Origin: Paracoccaceae bacterium
GTDB taxonomy: Bacteria > Pseudomonadota > Alphaproteobacteria > Rhodobacterales > Rhodobacteraceae
Length of the DNA stretch: 7,594 bases
Direction of reading: 5' to 3'
NCBI GenBank assembly: GCA_003565055.1
Contig: PXDM01000250.1
Coordinates: 1-7,594, forward strand
Of the stretch, positions 1-6,071 are shown piece by piece (positions within the stretch are counted from its first letter, which is position 1; every line of letters begins with the position of its first letter). Under the pieces are notes generated by a model. It had not been told where the DNA came from, made no database searches, and saw only the letters and a list, made by a program, of their open reading frames with translations. The translations under genes were made by a program, and so were the position numbers.

Positions 1-36
1 ACCGGCGTTGTGGCAGCAAGGTGGCCTGAAGCGTGA
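1..36 (+). CDS. 3' end of an unidentified upstream gene (partial)
   Basis: Reading from the first base in frame 1 gives TGVVAARWPEA followed by TGA at 34-36. The stop overlaps a GTG codon at 33-35 that has an AAGG-type ribosome binding site (18-24) at good spacing, the pattern of two tightly coupled genes in an operon. The protein cannot be identified from eleven residues. The other two frames are also open or end nearby, so this frame is chosen only because of the GTGA overlap and the binding site. Confidence 0.3.
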   Translation, partial: TGVVAARWPEA

Positions 37-54
37 CTTTCCCTTTCTCCCTCA

Positions 55-87
55 GAGGCCAATCGGAAATGAGTTGAGTGAATTCAG
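55..87 (+). repeat. Left terminal inverted repeat of the IS5-family element
   Basis: It begins GAGGCCAATCGG and ends GAATTCAG. It pairs with the reverse complement of 953-985, which begins GAGTCCGATTC and ends GATTTCAG, at 23 of 33 positions. Confidence 0.75.
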
Positions 88-131
88 CAGGTTATGATTC
101 TGTTCGGTTGCGAAGCTGAACGGAGATCACG

Positions 132-956
132 ATGGCCTGGACCGAACTCACTCGAGCGCAGCATACTCGGAAAACCGACCGCTATCAAAGCGATTTGACG
201 GATGAAGAGTGGGCGATTGTCCAGCCGCTCCTGCCCGGTCCCAACCGGCTCGGGCGGCCGCGTCGGGTGGACCTGCGGCGGATCTGGGATGCCATTCAGT
301 ATATCGCGGCGTCGGGCTGCGCGTGGTCGCTTCTGCCGCGTGACTTTCCGCCGGTCTCGACCGTGCGATACTATTTCTACTGCTGGCGTGATGATGGGCT
401 GCTGGCCGAGATCAACCGGACGCTGGTCGCGCAGGCGCGTCATGCGGCGGGTCGGGGCATGCAGCCCACGGCGGGGGTAATCGACAGTCAGAGTGTAAAA
501 ACCTCTGAAAACACATCGATTTCCGGCTTTGACGCGGGAAAGCGGATCAAAGGGCGAAAGCGCCATATCATCACCGATACCCGCGGGAACCTGCTCGCCT
601 GCACGGTCCACAGCGCCGGCATTCAGGACCGCGATGGCGCGCCCGGTGTCTTTACCAGGCTGCGCCGCGAGGCCCCGAAATTGCGCCATATGTTCGCCGA
701 TGGTGGGTATACAGGGCCAAAGCTACGCGACGCTCTTGTCCCCCTCGGACGCTGGACGCTGCAAATCGTCAAGCGCTCCGACACCGCCAAGGGGTTCGAG
801 GTGCTGCCTCGCCGTTGGGTCGTCGAGCGAACCTTCGCATGGCTTGGCCGCTGCCGCCGTCTGGCGAGGGATTGGGAAAGAACTGTCGAAAGCGCCGAGG
901 CATGGCTGCTAATCGCCCACATCCGCCGCCTCACCCGCCTGCTCGCAAGAACCTGA
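132..956 (+). CDS. IS5-family transposase, intact
   Basis: This 274-residue DDE transposase catalyses cut and strand transfer of its own element. The N-terminal part (about 20-95, DLTDEEWAIVQPLLP through the Trp/Tyr-rich YYFYCWRDDGL) matches the helical DNA-binding domain common in IS5-type enzymes (DUF4096-like). The catalytic triad is visible as Asp118 in GVIDSQSVKT, Asp190 in FADGGYTG and Glu232 in RRWVVERTFAWL, with the Arg-rich helix LGRCRRLARDWER after it. The basic stretch GKRIKGRKRH (136-145) is typical. The ATG at 132 is supported by GGAG at 122-125, six bases upstream. The stop codon lies inside the right inverted repeat. There is no frameshift or internal stop, so the copy may still be active. 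Confidence 0.95.
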   Translation: MAWTELTRAQHTRKTDRYQSDLTDEEWAIVQPLLPGPNRLGRPRRVDLRRIWDAIQYIAASGCAWSLLPRDFPPVSTVRYYFYCWRDDGLLAEINRTLVAQARHAAGRGMQPTAGVIDSQSVKTSENTSISGFDAGKRIKGRKRHIITDTRGNLLACTVHSAGIQDRDGAPGVFTRLRREAPKLRHMFADGGYTGPKLRDALVPLGRWTLQIVKRSDTAKGFEVLPRRWVVERTFAWLGRCRRLARDWERTVESAEAWLLIAHIRRLTRLLART

Positions 957-985
957 AATCATTCAGACCATTTTGAATCGGACTC
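953..985 (+). repeat. Right terminal inverted repeat of the IS5-family element
   Basis: It is the partner of 55-87 and ends in GGACTC at 985, followed by TTA. It contains the transposase stop codon (954-956). Confidence 0.75.
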
Positions 986-988
986 TTA

Positions 989-1101
989 GACAGGATCTGC
1001 CCGCCTTGTTGCAGCGTGCCAATCCTTGTTCAGCAACCCGCAGCACTCAACCCGATGTGACCATGATGGCAGATTTCACCGCAGCAGGCTTGTCCATATG
1101 A
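989..1101 (+). pseudogene. Possible small coupled gene interrupted by the IS (3' part)
   Basis: If the IS and one TNA copy are removed, bases 33-54 join to 989-1101 in one open frame. It runs from GTG (33-35) to TGA (1099-1101) and encodes 44 residues that begin VTFPFSLRQDLPALL and end TAAGLSI. The GTG has an AAGGTGG binding site eight bases upstream and overlaps the stop of the preceding frame (GTGA). The stop overlaps the gpsA start (ATGA). Coupling at both ends suggests a real translated frame, now split by the transposon. The product matches no family I recognise. It may equally be a chance frame or the remnant of a longer gene. Confidence 0.3.
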
Positions 1102-2078
1102 CGCGACCTGTAACCATACTTGGGGCAGGGGCTTTTGGCACTGCGCTGGCCATGGTGATGGCGGCGAACGGGCGTGACACGCGGCTTTGGGGGCGTCCGG
1201 GATCTGCAATGGCCGATGTGATCGCGCAGCGCGAGAATGCCCGCCACCTGCCCGGCTTGCGCTTCCCGGCGGAGTTGCAGGTGAGCGATACCCTGTCCTC
1301 CGTGCTGGACAGGCAGAATGATGCGGCCGTGATATTGCTGGCAGTCCCCGCCCAGTCGTTACGCACGCTTCTGCTGGAGCATCGCGACAGCTTGCGCGGG
1401 GCGCTTCTGGTGGCCTGCTGCAAGGGCGTGGAACGCGGCACGGGCCTGTTGCCTGCGGATGTGATCGACGATGTCATCCCCGGCGCGCGCAGCGCTGTGC
1501 TGACCGGTCCCAGCTTTGCGGCCGATATCGCCAGCGGCAAGCCTACGGCACTGACCCTGGCCACCCGCGATCCCGAAGGCGAAGCGCTGCAAGAGCTGCT
1601 CGCCACACCCAGTTTGCGGCTCTATCTGAATGATGATCCGGTTGGCGCGCAATTGGGGGGCGCGCTCAAAAATGTCATTGCGATTGGGGCAGGTATTGCG
1701 ATTGGTGCCGACCTGGGAGAGAGCGCACGCTCGGCGCTGATGACGCGTGGTTTTGCTGAAATGGTGCGTTTTGCCGAAAGCCAGGGGGCGGCGCGTGAGA
1801 CATTGTTCGGCCTGTCGGGCTTTGGGGATCTGGTGCTGACCTGCACGTCGTCACTGTCGCGCAACATGCGCCATGGTCTGGCGATCGGGTCAGGGCAGGT
1901 GGCAGAAGGGGCCGTGACGGTCGAAGGGGTGATGACCGCCCATGCCCTGGCCGAGATGACATCGCAGGCAGATCTGCCTGTCACGCATATGGTGTCAGCC
2001 TTGCTCAAGGGTCATATGTCCTTGTCCGAGGCTGTCGCAGCCCTGATGTTACGCCCCTTGCGTCACGAAGGATATTGA
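1098..2078 (+). CDS. gpsA: Glycerol-3-phosphate dehydrogenase [NAD(P)+]
   Basis: This soluble enzyme reduces dihydroxyacetone phosphate to sn-glycerol-3-phosphate, the backbone for phospholipid synthesis. At 326 residues it is of normal length. The N-terminal Rossmann fold carries GAGAFG (9-14) after a short beta strand. LLAVPAQ (80-86) and CCKGVE (107-112, Lys109) follow. LTGPSFA lies at 135-141. The C-terminal catalytic domain has GALKNVIAIGAG (188-199, Lys191 the likely catalytic lysine) and the signature GLSGFGDLVLTCTSSLSRN (238-256). The ATG at 1098 is chosen because it places GAGAFG at the usual position. An in-frame TTG at 1026 would add 24 residues unlike the family. The start overlaps the stop of a small upstream frame (ATGA), and only a weak AGG precedes it, which suggests past translational coupling. 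An IS ends 112 bp upstream, so present transcription may depend on a new or internal promoter. Confidence 0.95.
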   Translation: MTRPVTILGAGAFGTALAMVMAANGRDTRLWGRPGSAMADVIAQRENARHLPGLRFPAELQVSDTLSSVLDRQNDAAVILLAVPAQSLRTLLLEHRDSLRGALLVACCKGVERGTGLLPADVIDDVIPGARSAVLTGPSFAADIASGKPTALTLATRDPEGEALQELLATPSLRLYLNDDPVGAQLGGALKNVIAIGAGIAIGADLGESARSALMTRGFAEMVRFAESQGAARETLFGLSGFGDLVLTCTSSLSRNMRHGLAIGSGQVAEGAVTVEGVMTAHALAEMTSQADLPVTHMVSALLKGHMSLSEAVAALMLRPLRHEGY

Positions 2079-2243
2079 GACATCCGGGGCGTGCGCCGAA
2101 ATCATCATCGCCGCAGAGCCCGTCCTGCAGGCTGCCAGGCAACAGGGCGGATACTGACGGCAGGCTCCAGTTCCCTGTCTTGACCCGCGGGCACTGTGGC
2201 CAGCGCCATGGTATTCGATAACAGACCGTAAATGGTGTTTTTC
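2079..2243. other. gpsA-phosphodiesterase spacer with a small minus-strand frame
   Basis: No convincing terminator or promoter was found. On the minus strand a 46-codon frame runs from ATG at 2245 to TGA at 2105. It begins MKNTIYGLLSNTMALATVPA, which resembles a weak signal peptide. Its AGGAGG is about 16 bases from the ATG, too far to be convincing, and I recognise no family. It may be a decayed gene remnant or chance. Confidence 0.25.
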
Positions 2244-3032
2244 ATGACAGAGCTTACGCCCCCTCCTGCCTGCCCCTTGCCGGAAGATTTCCTGCACCGA
2301 CCCATCGCGCATCGCGCCTATCACAACTGGATGGCAGGACGGCCCGAAAACAGCAGGGCGGCAATGCGCGCTGCCATCACCGCAGGCTATGCCATCGAGA
2401 TCGATCTGCAAATCTCGTCTGATGGCGTTGCGATGGTTTTTCACGATTATGATCTGGACCGCCTGACCCATGCCAATGGGCCGGTGCGCGCGCGCAGTGC
2501 TGCGGAATTGGGCGCGCTGACCTTGCGGGGCGCAGATGAAGGCATCCCCGGATTGGCTGAAATCCTGACGCTTGTGGCCGGGCGCGTCCCTTTGCTGATT
2601 GAACTCAAATATCAACAACATTCTCTGGGCACAGAGTCACTTGGACGCGCGGTCGCCACTGATCTGGGCGGTTATGGTGGCCCTGTCGCAGTGATGTCAT
2701 TCCATCCGGCTGCGGTTGCTGAAATGGGCAGGCTGATGCCGCATATCCCGCGTGGGCTGACGACAGGCACGTTCGACCCCGACACTTATGCCCCCATTCC
2801 CCCCGAGATATGCGCCCGCCTGCGCGACATTCCCGATTATACAGCTGTGGGGGCCAGTTTCATCAGCCATGACTGGTCCGACCTGGGCCATGACAGGGTC
2901 ACGGCGCTGAAACAGGCGGGCGCAAAAATTCTGTGCTGGACAGTCACATCGCCCGAGATGGAACAAAAAGCCCGGCAAGTGGCCGATAACATCACTTTCG
3001 AAGGCTATGCTGCCCCATTCATGGAAGCGTGA
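2244..3032 (+). CDS. Glycerophosphodiester phosphodiesterase family protein
   Basis: This TIM-barrel enzyme is predicted to hydrolyse glycerophosphodiesters, the deacylated products of phospholipids, to glycerol-3-phosphate and an alcohol. The 262-residue product shows the GDPD signature: IAHRAYHNWMAGRPENS (21-37, with His23-Arg24 and Glu35-Asn36), the metal-site motif IEIDLQ (51-56, Glu52 and Asp54), and MVFHDYDLDRLT (64-75, catalytic His67). Further on are LLIELK (118-123, Glu120), a later metal or substrate site, and CWTV (231-234), where a Trp is usual near the end of the barrel. There is no signal peptide, so a cytoplasmic location is likely. The ATG at 2244 is preferred, with a weak GGTG six bases upstream. 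An in-frame ATG at 2232 would add MVFF. It lies downstream of gpsA on the same strand, and both concern glycerol-3-phosphate. The substrate cannot be told from sequence. Confidence 0.9.
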   Translation: MTELTPPPACPLPEDFLHRPIAHRAYHNWMAGRPENSRAAMRAAITAGYAIEIDLQISSDGVAMVFHDYDLDRLTHANGPVRARSAAELGALTLRGADEGIPGLAEILTLVAGRVPLLIELKYQQHSLGTESLGRAVATDLGGYGGPVAVMSFHPAAVAEMGRLMPHIPRGLTTGTFDPDTYAPIPPEICARLRDIPDYTAVGASFISHDWSDLGHDRVTALKQAGAKILCWTVTSPEMEQKARQVADNITFEGYAAPFMEA

Positions 3033-3070
3033 TCTGCCCCGCGCCGCGTATCCGGCACCAGCGCGCCAGA

Positions 3071-3088
3071 GCCCGCAACATGCGCGGG
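3071..3088 (+). repeat. Direct repeat copy 1, left of the toxin-antitoxin pair
   Basis: This 18-bp sequence GCCCGCAACATGCGCGGG recurs at 3830-3847 with one difference (position 4, C to T). It contains a perfect shared core of 14 bases. The two copies bracket the toxin-antitoxin genes. It can also fold as a short hairpin (CCCGC/GCGGG), but no T-run follows, so it is a poor terminator. Confidence 0.5.
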
Positions 3089-3120
3089 AAAGTCACGCGT
3101 CATACTGGATCCCTTCTCAA

Positions 3121-3145
3121 TTATGATCTACATTATGGGTCATAA
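3121..3145 (+). promoter_or_regulatory. Candidate operator/promoter of the toxin-antitoxin operon
   Basis: An AT-rich 25-bp dyad has perfect 6-bp arms, TTATGA (3121-3126) and TCATAA (3140-3145). It ends 12 bases before the antitoxin ATG and stands out from the GC-rich surroundings. The CATTAT in its centre (3131-3136) could serve as a -10 element. Antitoxins of this class typically bind palindromes overlapping their own promoter to repress the operon. That is the inferred role here. Confidence 0.5.
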
Positions 3146-3157
3146 GTGGAGAGTGTC

Positions 3158-3397
3158 ATGCAAATCGCAATCGCTGAGGCGAAAGCTCAATTCGCCGAAT
3201 TGATCCGCCGTGCCGAGGCCGGTGAGGCCATAGAACTGACACGTTACGGTCGGCCTGTCGCGCGGATCATCGCGGCGGATCGTCCTGTCGGGCGCCCGTT
3301 GCTTGGCGCGATGAAGGGGGCCTTCACATTGCCTGATGATATTTCTGCAGGCGATGAGGAGGTTGCGGAAATGTTCCAGCACAGCCAGGACAGCTGA
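3158..3397 (+). CDS. Phd/YefM-family type II antitoxin
   Basis: This 79-residue protein is the labile antidote that should bind and neutralise the PIN toxin encoded next to it, and repress the operon. Residues 1-40 (MQIAIAEAKAQFAELIRRAE, then AGEAIELTRYGRPVARIIAA) are the classic Phd/YefM DNA-binding fold, with the conserved EAK..F..L...A..GE.....R.G.PVA pattern. The acidic C-terminal part (about 52-79, ending EEVAEMFQHSQDS) is the likely toxin-wrapping region. The ATG at 3158 is chosen because GGAGAG lies just upstream (3148-3153). A GTG at 3146 would add four residues and overlap that site. Its stop abuts the toxin start with no spacer, so the two are translationally coupled. It could be called VapB by role, but by fold it is Phd-like. 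Confidence 0.9.
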   Translation: MQIAIAEAKAQFAELIRRAEAGEAIELTRYGRPVARIIAADRPVGRPLLGAMKGAFTLPDDISAGDEEVAEMFQHSQDS

Positions 3398-3766
3398 GTG
3401 CGGGTTCTGCTGGATACGCATATTCTGCTCTGGGCGGTGCTGGACGATCCGCGCCTTTCGCCGGCGCAGCTGGAGGCGATCAATACGGGCGAATTGTATC
3501 TTTCTGCCGCCAGCGTCTGGGAGATCGGGATCAAACGGGCGATTGGCAAGCTTGACGTTCCGGAAGAGGTTTTCGACATTGCCGCTGACGCGGGGTGTCG
3601 GCCCTTGCCCATTTCCTGGGTTCACGCGGAACAGGCCGCGCGCCTGCCACCCCATCATGCCGACCCGTTTGACCGGATGCTGATTGCGCAAGCACGTTGC
3701 GAGAGGCTGAAGCTCATCACGTCTGATACCCGCATGATGGCTTATGATGTCGATCTGATCCACTGA
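3398..3766 (+). CDS. vapC: PIN-domain toxin, VapC-like ribonuclease
   Basis: This 122-residue PIN-domain protein is a predicted Mg2+-dependent endoribonuclease that inhibits translation when freed from its antitoxin. The four acidic PIN residues are visible: Asp6 in LLDTHILLWAV, Glu42 in SAASVWEIGIK, Asp92 (with Asp89) in HHADPFDRMLIAQA, and Asp110 in LITSDTRM. The order and spacing fit the VapC subgroup whose members start LLDTHxLLW. The start is GTG at 3398, immediately after the antitoxin TGA, without its own strong binding site. This suggests it is made only by coupled translation, which keeps toxin below antitoxin. All catalytic residues are present, so the module looks functional. The RNA target cannot be inferred. 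Confidence 0.92.
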   Translation: MRVLLDTHILLWAVLDDPRLSPAQLEAINTGELYLSAASVWEIGIKRAIGKLDVPEEVFDIAADAGCRPLPISWVHAEQAARLPPHHADPFDRMLIAQARCERLKLITSDTRMMAYDVDLIH

Positions 3767-3829
3767 GCCGGTTTGGGGGCCTTGCAAAAGATTTGCGGCT
3801 TCAAGCGGGATGTATGCAAGCGCCCACAT

Positions 3830-3847
3830 GCCTGCAACATGCGCGGG
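3830..3847 (+). repeat. Direct repeat copy 2, right of the toxin-antitoxin pair
   Basis: GCCTGCAACATGCGCGGG matches 3071-3088 at 17 of 18 positions in the same orientation, 759 bp away. It is also the left half of a hairpin with 6-bp arms (GCCTGC at 3830-3835 with GCAGGC at 3847-3852). Confidence 0.5.
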
Positions 3848-3970
3848 CAGGCCAATGCTATCCGTTTCTTCCCGCGCGCTGTCGTCGTGCTGCGCGTCAG
3901 GATCAGTCTTCAGGGGCGTTGATGTCGATGTCGCGCTGCTTTCTGACATATCGCCGAGACTATCTTTCAC

Positions 3971-3995
3971 GTCCGATAATGCAAGATTATTGGAC
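3971..3995. repeat. 25-bp dyad downstream of galE
   Basis: Arms GTCCGATAAT (3971-3980) and ATTATTGGAC (3986-3995) pair at 9 of 10 positions around a 5-base loop. The remaining position is a G-T. It is AT-rich at the centre and lacks a T-run on either strand, so it looks more like a protein-binding site or an mRNA 3'-end stabilising stem than an intrinsic terminator. Confidence 0.4.
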
Positions 3996-4055
3996 ATGAC
4001 TGCATAGGGCAGAGGGCGGCGCAAGACCGGATCATCTGCGCAGAAAGCGCCGGGA

Positions 4056-5066
4056 TCAGCCGCTATAGCCTCCGGTCCGATACCAGCGCCAGGCGTCGGA
4101 AATCATCTGCTCCAGTGTTGAGTTCCGGGCCTGCCAGCCCAGTTCCTCATGCACGCGCGCGCTGCCCGAGACCAGGGCCGCCGCATCGCCGGCCCGGCGT
4201 GGCCCGATCCTGTGCGGCACCTCGTGCCCGATGGCCGCCGGGCAGGCGCGCAGCACTTCGGCCACGGAAAACCCGTGCCCGGTGCCCAGATTGAACACCC
4301 GACTGCCGCGCCCTGCGCGCAGCCAGTCGAGGCCCCGGATATGGGCATCGACCAGATCCATGACATGGACATAATCGCGGATGCAGGTGCCGTCGGGCGT
4401 GGGGTAATCGGTGCCGTGGATGGTCAGCGCCTTGCGTGTGCCTGCCACGGCCTCAAGCATCAGCGGGATCAGATGCGTCTCTGGCTGGTGCCATTCGCCG
4501 ATCTCGGCCTCGGGATCGGCCCCGGCCACGTTGAAATAGCGAAAGATCACGGCATTCAGCCCGTGGCTGACCCCGAAATCGCGCAACAGCCCCTCGATGG
4601 CCAGTTTCGAGGCCCCATAGGCATTGAGCGGGGTCTGGGGGCTGTCCTCATCCAGCGTGACGCCATCCTGATCGCCATAGGTGGCGCAGGTCGAGGAAAA
4701 CACGATATCGCGGCAGCCCTGCGCAAGCATCGCTTCCACCAGATTGAGCGAGCCGCCCAGATTGTTGCGCCAGTAGCGGCCGGGATCGAGCGTGGCCTCG
4801 CCGATCTGGCTGAGGGCCGCGAAATGCATCACCGCCACAGGCTGGTATTGCGCAAAAGCGCGCTCCAGCGCGTCGCAGTCCAGCAGATCGCCCTGCACAA
4901 GCGGGCCGAATTTCACCGCGCGCGCCCAGCCGGTCGAGAGATTGTCGAAACTGATCGGCAGATAGCCCGCGCGCGCCAGGAGCTTGCAGGCATGTGAGCC
5001 GATATAGCCCGCGCCACCGGTCACAAGAACCGCCGGAGGGGTCAGACTGTCCTGCGCCCTGGACAT
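4056..5066 (-). CDS. galE: UDP-glucose 4-epimerase
   Basis: This enzyme interconverts UDP-glucose and UDP-galactose using tightly bound NAD+, and supplies galactose units for surface polysaccharides. The 336-residue protein is an extended short-chain dehydrogenase. It has the NAD-binding GGAGYIGSH (17-25), the acidic residue ending the second strand in FDNLSTG (40-46), HFAALSQIGE (81-90), SSTCATYG (124-131) with the catalytic Ser/Thr, and YGASK (150-154) carrying the Tyr-x3-Lys pair. FRYFNVAGAD (175-184) and RDYVHVMDLVDAH (230-242) are strong GalE signatures. Length and order are normal. The ATG at 5066 overlaps the galU stop (TGATG), so it is translationally coupled to galU. A GTG one codon earlier (5069) is possible. 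The neighbouring galU and ugd point to polysaccharide precursor supply rather than galactose breakdown. Confidence 0.95.
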   Translation of the reverse strand: MSRAQDSLTPPAVLVTGGAGYIGSHACKLLARAGYLPISFDNLSTGWARAVKFGPLVQGDLLDCDALERAFAQYQPVAVMHFAALSQIGEATLDPGRYWRNNLGGSLNLVEAMLAQGCRDIVFSSTCATYGDQDGVTLDEDSPQTPLNAYGASKLAIEGLLRDFGVSHGLNAVIFRYFNVAGADPEAEIGEWHQPETHLIPLMLEAVAGTRKALTIHGTDYPTPDGTCIRDYVHVMDLVDAHIRGLDWLRAGRGSRVFNLGTGHGFSVAEVLRACPAAIGHEVPHRIGPRRAGDAAALVSGSARVHEELGWQARNSTLEQMISDAWRWYRTGGYSG

Positions 5067-5953
5067 CACTCCGGGTCAAGCCGGGACAGCCGGTCGCGCA
5101 AGAGCGCGCCGAAGCGGGTCCGGTATTCGGGCGTATTCAGCGCGACATCGACAATCGCGCTCAGATAGCCGAACTTGTCGCCGCAATCATAGCGCATGGA
5201 GGGATTCAGGATCGCTGCCACCTTGCCCTGCCGCGCCAGTTGGTCAATCGCATCGGCAAGCTGGATTTCGTCCCCTGCACCGGGCTTGAGCTTGCGCAGG
5301 ATATCAAAAATCTCTGGCATGAAAGCATAGCGCCCGAAAGAGGCCAGTCGCGAGGGTGCCTTGTCCATGGATGGTTTCTCGACCAGACCCGCGACAGAGA
5401 TCACCCCTTGCGCAGAGATGGGGCCGGGCCTGAGGATACCGTATTTCGACACCTCTTCGGGGGTGACTTCGGACACGGACAGGATCGAATGCCGGATCTG
5501 TCCGAAAGCCGCGACCAGCGCGGCTGTGGGGGACTGTTCGCCCTGCATCAGATCATCGGCCAGCAGAACCACAAAGGGATTGTTGCCAATGGCGGGGGCG
5601 GCGCAGAGCACGGCATGTCCCAGCCCCAGCGGTTCGGGCTGACGCACGAAGATGCAGGACACGCCCTGCGGCACGATGTTGCGCACCATGTCGCGCAAGT
5701 CCTGCCGTCCCTTGGCCAGAAGCTGGTTTTCCAGCTCGACATTCGCATCGAAATGATCCTCGACCGCGCGCTTGCTGCGCCCGGTGACGAAGACCAGATC
5801 GGTAATGCCGGCGGAAACGGCTTCCTCGACCGCATATTGCACGATCGGCTTGTCGATGATCGGCAGCAATTCCTTGGGCATGGCCTTGGTGGCAGGCAGG
5901 AAGCGCGTACCGAAACCAGCGACGGGAAAAACGGCTTTGGTGATAATAGGCAT
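5066..5953 (-). CDS. galU: UTP-glucose-1-phosphate uridylyltransferase
   Basis: This enzyme makes UDP-glucose from UTP and glucose-1-phosphate, the precursor for both GalE and Ugd. The 295 residues match the bacterial GalU family in length. Seen are the nucleotide-binding loop AVFPVAGFGTRFLPATKAMPKE (7-28, with Arg17 and Lys27), LADD (131-134), the metal-binding Asp region, KYGIL (170-174), VEKP (191-194) and DCGDKFGY (256-263). The ATG at 5953 (MPIITKAVFP) places the loop at the family position. The frame is open far upstream into the neighbouring IS, but that extension is low-complexity Pro/Ser/Arg text antisense or out of frame to the transposase and is rejected. Its stop overlaps the galE start. 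It was probably transcribed from ugd originally. An IS end now lies 101 bp upstream. Confidence 0.95.
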   Translation of the reverse strand: MPIITKAVFPVAGFGTRFLPATKAMPKELLPIIDKPIVQYAVEEAVSAGITDLVFVTGRSKRAVEDHFDANVELENQLLAKGRQDLRDMVRNIVPQGVSCIFVRQPEPLGLGHAVLCAAPAIGNNPFVVLLADDLMQGEQSPTAALVAAFGQIRHSILSVSEVTPEEVSKYGILRPGPISAQGVISVAGLVEKPSMDKAPSRLASFGRYAFMPEIFDILRKLKPGAGDEIQLADAIDQLARQGKVAAILNPSMRYDCGDKFGYLSAIVDVALNTPEYRTRFGALLRDRLSRLDPE

Positions 5954-6006
5954 GTCTGAAAGCTTTCGGCGTGACGTGTCATTCCGACCCGGAACAACAC
6001 TTGTTT

Positions 6007-6035
6007 CGTTTAACATCTGGCGGCCAGGCTGACAA
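6007..6035 (-). promoter_or_regulatory. Weak candidate promoter for galU-galE
   Basis: On the minus strand TTGTCA (6035-6030) is five of six to the -35 consensus. It is followed after 17 bases by TAAACG (6012-6007), only three of six to the -10 consensus. It sits between the IS end and galU and could drive the pair now that ugd is separated. Confidence 0.25.
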
Positions 6036-6054
6036 GCTTGAGGCGGGTGATCGT

Positions 6055-6071
6055 CAGGGCTATCGCATTTG
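6055..6071 (+). repeat. Terminal inverted repeat of the ISAs1-family element (galU side)
   Basis: CAGGGCTATCGCATTTG pairs with 7260-7276 at 15 of 17 positions. It contains the transposase stop codon (TAG, 6062-6060 on the minus strand). Confidence 0.75.

Larger units (their letters stand above)
55..985 (+). mobile_element. IS5-family insertion sequence, complete (about 931 bp)
   Basis: The element is delimited by imperfect terminal inverted repeats of 33 bp (55-87 and 953-985, 23 of 33 matching without gaps) and contains one intact transposase gene. The size, the single frame and the TNA trinucleotides at both edges fit the IS1031-like branch of IS5. The left flank is TCA (52-54) and the right flank is TTA (986-988). 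These are not an exact duplication, so one base has mutated since insertion or the copy arose by recombination. The element lies upstream of gpsA in the same direction. It separates gpsA from whatever promoter served the genes to the left. Confidence 0.85.
3767..4055. other. Gene-poor spacer between the toxin and galE ends
   Basis: These 289 bp separate convergent genes and hold no recognised gene. A minus-strand frame starting MSNNLALSDVKDSLGD at 3997 (TTG possible at 4024) follows galE in the same direction. It has no binding site and runs on antisense through the toxin-antitoxin genes, so it is at most the stub of a displaced gene. The second copy of the 18-bp repeat (3830-3847) and a strong dyad (3971-3995) lie here. 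No clear hairpin plus T-run terminator was seen for either flanking operon. Confidence 0.4.

Noticed and set aside
3072..3088. Intrinsic terminator after the phosphodiesterase
   Set aside because: The CCCGC/GCGGG stem is short and followed by AAAGTC rather than a T-run.
3140..4024. Minus-strand open frame of 294 codons
   Set aside because: Most of it is antisense to the well-supported toxin-antitoxin genes. Only its first 75 or so codons, outside those genes, are kept as a possible remnant.
4149..4997. Plus-strand open frame of 282 codons
   Set aside because: It is a shadow antisense to galE, whose motifs are complete on the other strand.
4994..5959. Plus-strand open frame of 321 codons
   Set aside because: It is antisense to galU and without family motifs.
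5958..5967. 10-bp perfect palindrome GAAAGCTTTC just before galU
   Set aside because: It is short, its position overlaps the expected ribosome binding region, and such a palindrome is expected by chance. No supporting second site was seen.
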